Shown: positions 26,468 through 33,311 of the stretch, one piece after another | How positions within the stretch are numbered: the stretch's first letter is position 1 | Layout: each line of letters opens with the position of its first letter | Assembly: GCA_938034615.1 (NCBI GenBank) | Contig: CALHLW010000202.1 | Location: 1 to 44,848 of the forward strand | Source of the DNA: an uncultured Neomegalonema sp. | Lineage (GTDB): Bacteria; Pseudomonadota; Alphaproteobacteria; Rhodobacterales; Rhodobacteraceae | Length of the DNA stretch: 44,848 bases | Direction of reading: 5' to 3' | The notes under the pieces: model-generated | Database searches by the model: none | What the model saw: the letters and a program-made list of their open reading frames with translations, nothing else | Told to the model about the DNA's origin: nothing | Position numbers and translations under genes: made by a program

Positions 26468-27702
26468 TGACGGTGCTGATCGCCGGGGCGGGGATCGGCG
26501 GGCTGGCGACGGCGCTCATGCTGCACAAGCGCGGTGTCGAGGCGCAGGTCTTCGAACAATCCGCCTCGGTGCGTGAGGCGGGCGTGGGTATCAATACGCT
26601 GCCCCACTCCATTGCTGAACTGGCCGAGTTGGGCCTGCTGGAGCGGCTGGACGCGGTCGGCCTCAGAACGCGCGAGCTGCGCTATCTGACGCGCAGCGGA
26701 CAGGAAGTGTGGCGCGAGCTGCGCGGACTCCATGCCGGTCACGAACACCCCCAGTTCTCCATCCATCGCGGCAGATTGCAGAAGGTTCTCTACGATGCCG
26801 TGCTCGACCGGATGGGCACCGGGGCGATCCGCACCGGGCTGCGCTTGCGCGGATTTGTGCAAGACGAAGCGGGCGTCACTGCGCATTTCTCCGACACGGT
26901 CGATGGCGGCGCATCGCACACGGCGCGCGGCGAAGTGCTTATCTGCGCCGACGGTATTCACAGCGTCGGACGCCGCCGGTTCTATCCGGACGAGGGACCG
27001 CCAAGCTGGGCCGGAGTGGTCATGTGGCGCGGGGCGGCGGAATGGCCGGTCTGGGAAGACGGCGAGACGATGGTTATCGCTGGAGGGTTGGGCGGGAAAC
27101 TTGTCCTCTATCCCATCGCACCGGCAAAAGACGGCAAGCAACTGATGAACTGGGTGGTCAATATAAGGATGGTCGACGGGGCCGTTTCGCCACCCCCTCC
27201 CAATAGCTGGTCTGCGCAGGCATCGCTGGCCAAAGTACTGCCCTATGCGCGGCGATTTCACGTTCCGGGGATCGATATCGAGGCACTGGTGCGAGCCAGC
27301 GGGACGATCTTCGAGTATCCGATGGCCGACCGCGATCCCCTGCCGCGCTGGACCCATGGACGAGTCACGCTGCTCGGCGATGCTGCGCATCCGATGTATC
27401 CTGTCGGCTCGAACGGCGCGGCGCAGGCGATTCTCGATGCCCGGTGCCTTGCCGACTGGATGGCGCAAGCCGGGCACCCGCGCGAGGCACTCTATCGCTA
27501 CGAGCAGGATCGCCTGCCCAAAACTGCCGAAATCGTCCGAACCAACCGCTTGGGCGGCCCCGAACGGGTCATCGACGAGGTCGAAAAGATCAGTCCGCGC
27601 CGGTTCGATGACATCGACGCCGTGCTCAGTTACGAAAAGCGCGAGGCGATTGTGAAAGGGTATGCCAAGGTAGCCGGATTCGGCACTGGGAAAGAGGCAT
27701 GA
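26467..27702 (+). CDS. FAD-dependent aromatic-type monooxygenase
   Basis: This 411-residue class A flavoprotein monooxygenase has the GxGxxG motif VLIAGAGIGGLATALMLHKRG at the N-terminus, the DG motif VLICADGIHSVGRRRF near residue 160 and the GD motif VTLLGDAAHPMYPVGSNGAAQAI near residue 300. It is closest in layout to salicylate-hydroxylase and PhzS-like (5-methylphenazine-1-carboxylate monooxygenase-like) enzymes. Such enzymes hydroxylate an aromatic or heteroaromatic ring using NAD(P)H and O2. It is translationally coupled to the cupin and followed by a full uptake transporter, which suggests that the imported compound is its substrate. The substrate cannot be read from sequence. Confidence 0.88.
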   Translation: MTVLIAGAGIGGLATALMLHKRGVEAQVFEQSASVREAGVGINTLPHSIAELAELGLLERLDAVGLRTRELRYLTRSGQEVWRELRGLHAGHEHPQFSIHRGRLQKVLYDAVLDRMGTGAIRTGLRLRGFVQDEAGVTAHFSDTVDGGASHTARGEVLICADGIHSVGRRRFYPDEGPPSWAGVVMWRGAAEWPVWEDGETMVIAGGLGGKLVLYPIAPAKDGKQLMNWVVNIRMVDGAVSPPPPNSWSAQASLAKVLPYARRFHVPGIDIEALVRASGTIFEYPMADRDPLPRWTHGRVTLLGDAAHPMYPVGSNGAAQAILDARCLADWMAQAGHPREALYRYEQDRLPKTAEIVRTNRLGGPERVIDEVEKISPRRFDDIDAVLSYEKREAIVKGYAKVAGFGTGKEA

Positions 27703-27774
27703 CCTTCCGGCTGCACCGACCCGAACGAGAGACCAAGCGCCCGACAACGGGCCAGAACGAAGGGAGACAGACAC

Positions 27775-28956
27775 ATGAAAACGAGAATAGGTAACGGGAT
27801 CGCCCGTCTGATATCCGGCGTCGCGCTCAGCGCCGGGTTGGGGGCTGCCGCCTTCGCCGACGACCTCAAGATCGGAATGGTCGTCACCCTGTCCGGTCCC
27901 CCGGCGGCTTTGGGGCAGCAGATCGTGGACGGCTTTCAACTGGCGCTGGACCAGAAAGACGGCGAGTTGGGCGGTCAGAAGATCGAGTTGATCGTCGAGG
28001 ATGACGAGTTGAAACCAGACGTTGCCTTGCTCAAGGCCACGTCGCTGGTCGAGCGGGACGAGGTCGATTTCGTCGTCGGTACCGTATTTTCCAACATGCT
28101 TCAGGCCATCTTCAAGCCCGTGGTCAAATCCGGCACCTTCCTGATCAGCCCGAATGCCGGACCCTCGACCTTCGCGGGCAAGAATTGCCATCCCGACTTC
28201 TTCGTCACCTCCTACCAGAACAACCAGAACGCCGAAACGGCGGGCATGATCGCCAATGAAGAGGGCTTCAAAAGCGTCTTCACCATGGTGCCCAACTATC
28301 AGGCTGGTCGCGACAACGTCGCGGGCTTTGCCAAGACCTTCGACGGCAAGGTCACAAACGAGGTCTTCACCCCCCTCGGGCATCAGGATTTCTCGGCTGA
28401 ACTGGCGCAGATTTCGACCTCCGGGGCCGATGCGCTGTTCACCTTCATGCCGGGTGGCATGGGCGTGCGTCTGGTTAAGCAGTTCGAGACCTCCGGCCTC
28501 GGCGACAGCATGAAGTTCATGTCCGTCTTCACCACCGATGAGACGACCCTGCCAGGCCAGAAGGATGCGGCGGTCGGGTTCCTCTCCGCCGGAACTTGGG
28601 CGCCGGACATGAAGAACGACGCGAACGAGGCTTTCGTATCGGCCTTCGAGAAGAAATACGGCTACATCCCCGGGTCCTACGCGATGCAGGCGTATGACAC
28701 GGCGATGCTGCTCGACAGCGCCATCGCCAGCACGGGCGGCGACATGAGCGACCGCGATGCCGTGCGCGCCGCGATCAAGGCGGCTGATTTCACCTCTGTA
28801 CGCGGCGATTTCTCCTTCAGCAACAACCACTACCCGGTGCAGGACTTCCATATGCTCAAGGTGGTCAAGCGCGACGATGGCAAGTTCCACACATCGTTCG
28901 TGCGAAATATCGTCGAGGATTATGCCGACAGCTTCCATCAAGACTGCAAGATGTAA
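27775..28956 (+). CDS. ABC transporter substrate-binding protein, branched-chain amino acid type
   Basis: This 393-residue periplasmic protein has a signal peptide of about 28 residues ending in AAAFA before DDLKIGMVVTLSGPPAALGQQ, the start of a type I periplasmic-binding fold (Peripla_BP_6/LivJ). GGGAG precedes the ATG. Despite the family name, many LivJ-like proteins next to monooxygenases bind aromatic acids, amides or urea rather than leucine. The neighbouring flavin monooxygenase and cupin point to an aromatic ligand. It stands alone before a 212-nt gap with a palindromic repeat and a hairpin, followed by the permease and ATPase genes. Confidence 0.92.
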   Translation: MKTRIGNGIARLISGVALSAGLGAAAFADDLKIGMVVTLSGPPAALGQQIVDGFQLALDQKDGELGGQKIELIVEDDELKPDVALLKATSLVERDEVDFVVGTVFSNMLQAIFKPVVKSGTFLISPNAGPSTFAGKNCHPDFFVTSYQNNQNAETAGMIANEEGFKSVFTMVPNYQAGRDNVAGFAKTFDGKVTNEVFTPLGHQDFSAELAQISTSGADALFTFMPGGMGVRLVKQFETSGLGDSMKFMSVFTTDETTLPGQKDAAVGFLSAGTWAPDMKNDANEAFVSAFEKKYGYIPGSYAMQAYDTAMLLDSAIASTGGDMSDRDAVRAAIKAADFTSVRGDFSFSNNHYPVQDFHMLKVVKRDDGKFHTSFVRNIVEDYADSFHQDCKM

Positions 28957-28999
28957 GGATAGTCGGCTTTGGCTCTAAACCTGCCATACTAACAATATT

Positions 29000-29096
29000 G
29001 TCACCCCGCGACTTGATCGCGGGGCCCATTGTTCAGCACTCTCTGCATTATGGATACCGCGCATCGCGCGCCGCAGGCGAAGTCGCGGTATGACGC
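29000..29096. repeat. REP/BIME-like palindromic intergenic element
   Basis: The ends of this roughly 97-bp element are imperfect inverted repeats: 29000-29015 (GTCACCCCGCGACTT core) and 29081-29096, whose reverse complement matches at 13 of 16 positions. The inner sequence contains its own short palindromes (CCCCGCGACTTGATCGCGGGG at 29004-29024, and GCGCATCGCGCGC). Elements of the GTCACCCCGxx-CTTGAT-xxCGGGG type recur between genes in many alphaproteobacteria. It lies between the binding-protein gene and the permeases. Confidence 0.6.
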
Positions 29097-29120
29097 CACA
29101 TTGTCGTTCATTTTTTTGCT

Positions 29121-29136
29121 GCCCCCGATTGGGGGC
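29121..29136 (+). other. Strong short hairpin before the permease gene
   Basis: GCCCCC (29121-29126) and GGGGGC (29131-29136) form a perfect stem with a GATT loop. It follows a run of seven T. There is no T-tract after it on the plus strand, so it is not a plus-strand terminator. A hairpin here could let the binding protein be made in excess over the permeases by protecting its mRNA. Confidence 0.4.
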
Positions 29137-29168
29137 AGGTGCGAAAATCCTTCGAAAGAGCCGCCCTC

Positions 29169-30095
29169 GTGTCGCTGACCCTTCTTCTCATCCAATGTCT
29201 GAACGGGCTTCAATACGGGGCTTTGCTGTTCCTGATTTCGGCGGGATTGACGCTCGTTTTCGGGGTCATGGGCTTCATCAATCTCGCCCACGGCGTTCAA
29301 TACATGGTCGGGGCCTATCTGGCCTTTGCCTATGTCAGCCTCACGGGCAATTTCATGGTCGCGGTTATCCTCTCGATGGCTACCGCGCTCGCCTTTGGCC
29401 TGTTGCTGGAATATTTCGTCTTCCGGCATCTCTACGCCCGCGACCATCTGGATCAGGTGCTCGCGACCTTCGGCATAATCATCTTTCTCAATGAGGCGAT
29501 GAAAGTCATCTTCGGTCCCGCAACGCTGACCGTCGCCCCGCCGGATTTCCTGTCCGGCTCGATCCAGTTGACCGAGACCCTGCGCTATCCGGTCTATCGT
29601 TTCGCGACGATCCTGATGGGCTTGGTCGTCGCCGCACTGCTCTACGTCACGGTCTCCTTCACGCGGGTCGGAATGTTGATCCGCGCCGGAGCGACCACGC
29701 CCGATATGGTCTCGGCGCTGGGCGTCAATATCCAGCGCCTGTTCATGATCGTCTTCGGCGTCGGAGCGATGCTGGCCGGGTTCGCCGGAGTCATCGCTGC
29801 GCCGCTTTTCTCTATAGAGCCAGGCATGGGCGACAACATCCTCATCGTCGCTTTTGTCGTCATCATCATCGGCGGCATCGGGTCCATTCGCGGAGCCTTC
29901 TTTGCGGCGCTTCTGGTCGGTTTGATCGACACGATGGGGCGAACCCTCGCCACCAGCACTATGGGCCTGATTTTCGGCCCGTCCATGGCCAACCAGATCG
30001 GCCCCGCCATCGCGTCCATGCTGATCTACATCCTCATGGCCGCCATTCTGGTGATACGCCCTCAAGGCCTGTTCCCCCCGAAGGGCGCGACGTAA
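29169..30095 (+). CDS. ABC transporter permease, LivH type
   Basis: This roughly 308-residue inner-membrane permease has the LivH-like start LLLIQCLNGLQYGALLFLISAGLTLVFGVMGFINLAHG. The cytoplasmic ATPase-contact loop is seen in FTRVGMLIRAGATTPDMVSALGVN near residue 180. About eight membrane helices are visible. The start is uncertain: GTG at 29169 is chosen because GAAAGAG lies 8 nt before it and the protein then begins like family members. GTG at 29139 would add ten residues and sits against a hairpin. The stop overlaps the next start (TAATG). It forms a heterodimeric channel with the following LivM-type protein. Confidence 0.9.
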   Translation: MSLTLLLIQCLNGLQYGALLFLISAGLTLVFGVMGFINLAHGVQYMVGAYLAFAYVSLTGNFMVAVILSMATALAFGLLLEYFVFRHLYARDHLDQVLATFGIIIFLNEAMKVIFGPATLTVAPPDFLSGSIQLTETLRYPVYRFATILMGLVVAALLYVTVSFTRVGMLIRAGATTPDMVSALGVNIQRLFMIVFGVGAMLAGFAGVIAAPLFSIEPGMGDNILIVAFVVIIIGGIGSIRGAFFAALLVGLIDTMGRTLATSTMGLIFGPSMANQIGPAIASMLIYILMAAILVIRPQGLFPPKGAT

Positions 30096-31048
30096 TGCTG
30101 CGGGATCGCTCGCTCTGGTTAGCCGCGTTCATCTTCGCCTTGCTGCTCGCCGCGCCGACAATCTTGCCGATGATCGGGCAGGGATATCTGACCAATCTGC
30201 TCATCAAGGCGATGCTGCTGGCCATTGCGGCCCTCTCGCTCGATTTGCTTATCGGGCATGGTGGCATGGTCAGCCTTGGCCATTCCGCTTTCGTCGGCCT
30301 CGGAGCCTATGCCACGGCCATCGGCCTCGAATCCGGCATCGAGAATATCCTCGTCCTGCTAGCCCTCTCGCTCGCGGTAGCAGGAGCCTTCGCACTCATC
30401 ACAGGTGCATTGGCGCTGCGCACATCGGGCGTATATTTCCTGATGATCACGCTGGCGTTTGGCCAGATGACCTATTTCACCCTCACCTCACTCGCCGCCT
30501 ATGGCGGGGATGACGGCTTGACGCTCTGGTCGCTGGCCACGCTGTTCGGCAGCGATCTGGTCCAGTCCGGCAACGGCCTCTATTTCGTGATTCTCGGCAC
30601 GATGATCGCCGTCTGGTGGCTGGTCTATCGCATCAGTCAATCCCGCTTTGGCCGGGTGCTGCGCGCCGCCCGCGACAACCCCGAACGCACCGAAGTCATG
30701 GGCTATTCCGTCAAACGCTACCGCCTGACCGCCTATGTCATCGCCGGAATGCTCGCGAGTCTCTCCGGTCTGCTGCTGGTCCAACATGCCGAATTCGTCA
30801 GCCCCGCGCTCGCCACATGGCAGCGCTCCGGCGACCTGATCGTCGTCGTCGTACTGGGTGGTATCGGCACCCGCAACGGCGCGATCCTCGGCGCGTTTTT
30901 CATCGTCATCATGGAGGAGGTTCTGGGCTCCATCTTGCATGAATGGCGGCTGATCTACGGCCCGCTTCTGGTGTTGATGGTCCTCTTCGCGAAGGGCGGC
31001 CTCTCTCAACTGTTCGCCCCCAAAGCGCAGGCGAGGGTAGTATCGTGA
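30095..31048 (+). CDS. ABC transporter permease, LivM type
   Basis: This 317-residue second permease of the branched-chain-type transporter contains the LivM hallmark LLIGHGGMVSLGHSAFVGLGAYA near residue 50. The EAA-like loop ISQSRFGRVLRAARDNPERTEVMGYSVKRYRL lies near residue 185, and VVLGGIGTRNGAILGAFF follows. It is coupled to the LivH-type gene (TAATG) upstream. Its TGA overlaps the GTG start of the ATPase gene downstream. The length is typical, with around ten hydrophobic segments. Confidence 0.92.
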   Translation: MLRDRSLWLAAFIFALLLAAPTILPMIGQGYLTNLLIKAMLLAIAALSLDLLIGHGGMVSLGHSAFVGLGAYATAIGLESGIENILVLLALSLAVAGAFALITGALALRTSGVYFLMITLAFGQMTYFTLTSLAAYGGDDGLTLWSLATLFGSDLVQSGNGLYFVILGTMIAVWWLVYRISQSRFGRVLRAARDNPERTEVMGYSVKRYRLTAYVIAGMLASLSGLLLVQHAEFVSPALATWQRSGDLIVVVVLGGIGTRNGAILGAFFIVIMEEVLGSILHEWRLIYGPLLVLMVLFAKGGLSQLFAPKAQARVVS

Positions 31049-31794
31049 GCGTTCTCGACATCCGAAACCTGCACAAGAGTTTCGGGTCGATCCATGTCAG
31101 CAACGATATTTCGCTCGCCGTCGATGACGCCCAGTGCCACGCCCTGATCGGCCCCAATGGCGCGGGCAAGACGACTCTGATGCACCAGATCACCGGCAGC
31201 CTCAGCCCCGACAGCGGCGAAATCTTCTTCGCAGGGCAAGACATCACCCCCATGCCGGTCTCGCAACGGGTTCAGGCCGGTCTGGGCCGCACCTTCCAGA
31301 TCACCTCGATCCTCCCCTCCTTTTCGGTGCTGGAGAATGTCGCCCTCGCGGTGCAGGCAAAGGCCGGGTCCAGTATGCGCTTCTTCCGCCGCGCCGCATC
31401 CGAGCCATCGCTGAACGAGCAGGCCATGGCCACGCTCGACCGGATCAACCTTGCCGACCGGGCCGAGACCATCGCCGCAGACCTCTCCCATGGCGAGCGG
31501 CGATTGCTGGAGCTGGCCATCGCCCTCGCCGGATCGCCCCGTTTCCTGTTGCTCGATGAGCCGATGGCCGGGCTGGGCCGCTCCGAAAGCGCCATGCTGA
31601 CCGACATTCTGGCCGAGCTACGCCGCACGATTCCGATGCTGCTGGTCGAGCATGACATGCACGCGGTCTTCCAACTTGCCGATACGGTTTCCGTGCTGGT
31701 CGATGGCGAGATCGTGGCGCGCGGATCGCCCGACGAGGTGCGCAACGATGCGGCGGCGCGGGTCGCCTATCTCGGGGGCGGCGGCGATGGATAA
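31045..31794 (+). CDS. ABC transporter ATP-binding protein, LivG type
   Basis: This 249-residue nucleotide-binding subunit has Walker A GPNGAGKTTL (near residue 36), Q-loop region GLGRTFQITSILP, signature LSHGERRLLELAIAL and Walker B LLLDEPMAGLG, followed by the H-loop LLVEHDM. The C-terminal VLVDGEIVARGSPDEVRND is typical of LivG. The open frame continues 34 codons upstream inside livM, but the GTG at 31045 overlaps the livM stop (GTGA) and gives the family N-terminus. It hydrolyses ATP for the transporter together with the LivF-type protein. Confidence 0.93.
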   Translation: MSVLDIRNLHKSFGSIHVSNDISLAVDDAQCHALIGPNGAGKTTLMHQITGSLSPDSGEIFFAGQDITPMPVSQRVQAGLGRTFQITSILPSFSVLENVALAVQAKAGSSMRFFRRAASEPSLNEQAMATLDRINLADRAETIAADLSHGERRLLELAIALAGSPRFLLLDEPMAGLGRSESAMLTDILAELRRTIPMLLVEHDMHAVFQLADTVSVLVDGEIVARGSPDEVRNDAAARVAYLGGGGDG

Positions 31795-32488
31795 TCTCGT
31801 CACGATCAGCGGCCTCCATGCTGGATACGGCAATGCCCAAGTGCTGTTCGGCGTCGATCTGGCCTTGCCGCGCGGGCAGGTCAGCACGCTGATGGGCCGC
31901 AACGGCATGGGCAAGACGACCACCATCCGCTGCCTCATGGGCCTACTGCCCCCGACCGCCGGAGAAGTCAGGATCGGCGGCACCGATATGACCGGCGCGC
32001 CCCCCTATACCATCGCGCAGGCGGGGCTGGGTCTCGTGCCCGAGGGACGGCATGTTTTCCCCTCTCTCAGCGTCAGCGAAAACCTGCGGGCGACGGCGCG
32101 GGCGGTGCCGGGTGGCTGGACCGAAGCGCGGGTCTTCGACGCTTTCCCCCGCCTCGCCCAACGCAGGCGCAACCTCGGTTTTCAGCTATCGGGCGGCGAA
32201 CAGCAGATGCTCGCCATCGCCCGCGCCCTGATGACCAATCCCGATCTCTTGATCCTCGATGAAGCCACCGAGGGCTTGGCCCCGCTGCTCCGCGAGGAAA
32301 TCTGGACGATGCTGTTCCGCCTGAAACAGGACGGCCTGTCGATCCTCCTGGTCGACAAGAATCTCCAGGAATTGTCGCGCATATCGGATCGCTATGCCGT
32401 CATCGAAAAGGGCGAAATCGTCTGGAGCGGCGATTCCGCAGATTTCGACGCACAGCGCGCGCATGTGGAAAGTTTTCTGCATCTATAG
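31787..32488 (+). CDS. ABC transporter ATP-binding protein, LivF type
   Basis: This 233-residue second ATPase has Walker A GRNGMGKTTTIRCL, then GLVPEGRHVFPSLSVSENL (a LivF hallmark), signature LSGGEQQMLAIARAL, Walker B LLILDEATEGLAP and the switch region LVDKNLQEL, where the usual H-loop histidine is replaced by K/N (VDKN rather than VEH/VDQN). This is common in LivF proteins. The ATG at 31787 overlaps the livG stop by 8 nt. It is the last gene of the operon, and 35 nt separate it from a convergent gene. Confidence 0.93.
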   Translation: MDNLVTISGLHAGYGNAQVLFGVDLALPRGQVSTLMGRNGMGKTTTIRCLMGLLPPTAGEVRIGGTDMTGAPPYTIAQAGLGLVPEGRHVFPSLSVSENLRATARAVPGGWTEARVFDAFPRLAQRRRNLGFQLSGGEQQMLAIARALMTNPDLLILDEATEGLAPLLREEIWTMLFRLKQDGLSILLVDKNLQELSRISDRYAVIEKGEIVWSGDSADFDAQRAHVESFLHL

Positions 32489-32523
32489 ATCTGTATGCGG
32501 ATAATATGGGCGCAATAACGCCC

Positions 32524-33177
32524 TCACCCGTACCGCTCGTTTTCGACCATTGCCCGCGCCCGCAGCGCGAGATCATGGCAATCCGCCAGCACGATATCCT
32601 CGTCCCGCCTGCCACGCTCGCGGTGTCCGGGTGGCCTGCCCGAGCGCATCGGATACATCCGCCGCCATGTTCCGGAATTTCGCGCCCGCTCGCCCCGCGC
32701 CATCCAGCGCGCGAGTCGCATCGCCTGTTTCGGCAGATCATCCAGCGCCGCCCGGAAGGCCGCCAACCGACGTCGCAACGCCGTGGCATCCAGCAAATCG
32801 TCGTCCGACGGCACGGCCCGTTTCGGAGGGGGCTTCCATTCATCGAGGAAACAGATATTCGGCTCCCGCTTCGGCCCGCGCTTCCTCGTTGGCACGCCAA
32901 TGCGGCGCAGCGCATCGATCAACCCGAAGAGAGGAGGTCGCTCGCCCGATCCGGACGCGTTCGGAATGTTCCTCGGATAGGGCAGGGCAGGCCGCAAACT
33001 CACGCTCAGATCAATGGCCGCCACGACGATCAACCGCCGTAAAGCCGCTTCCATCGGCATCAGCCGGTTGACGATCTTCCGCCACACCGCCCGCCGGATC
33101 GGTCCGGAACCCTCCGGCATCAGCAACAGCAAAACCGACAACAGCCCCAAAAGCCGCCGCCGGTTCGCCTCCACCAT
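32524..33177 (-). CDS. Hypothetical protein
   Basis: This 217-residue (from ATG 33177) basic, arginine-rich protein has one hydrophobic segment near the N-terminus (RRRLLGLLSVLLLLMP) and a second short one around LRRLIVVAAIDLSVSL. A long hydrophilic C-terminal half follows, with RKRGPKREPNICFLDEW and RRDEDIVLADCHDLALRAR. I do not recognise a domain. The coding frame continues upstream to 33282, but MVEANRRRLLG is the more likely start; no strong ribosome-binding site decides it. It is convergent with the livF-type gene and monocistronic. The coherent frame and ordinary codon use support a real gene. Confidence 0.6.
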   Translation of the reverse strand: MVEANRRRLLGLLSVLLLLMPEGSGPIRRAVWRKIVNRLMPMEAALRRLIVVAAIDLSVSLRPALPYPRNIPNASGSGERPPLFGLIDALRRIGVPTRKRGPKREPNICFLDEWKPPPKRAVPSDDDLLDATALRRRLAAFRAALDDLPKQAMRLARWMARGERARNSGTWRRMYPMRSGRPPGHRERGRRDEDIVLADCHDLALRARAMVENERYG

Positions 33178-33311
33178 GCCGGTCCAATCCCAATGCCTCA
33201 AACCTGCGTCGCTCCGTGTGAACAAGATGGCAACATCTGTCCTGACGCAACAGTAAAAGTCAACACCGCGCGGTGCCCGCATTGGTCACCCTGATCTTTT
33301 GTCACCCCTGA

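Noticed and set aside
26344-28941. An 865-codon open frame on the minus strand
   Set aside because: It lies entirely opposite the FAD monooxygenase and binding-protein genes, which have clear family motifs. The product lacks recognisable domains and reflects GC-rich codon bias.
33255-33311. Two copies of a TCACCC(C)TGATC sequence after the RTX gene
   Set aside because: Too short and without a stem or T-tract. I could not support a terminator or repeat element.
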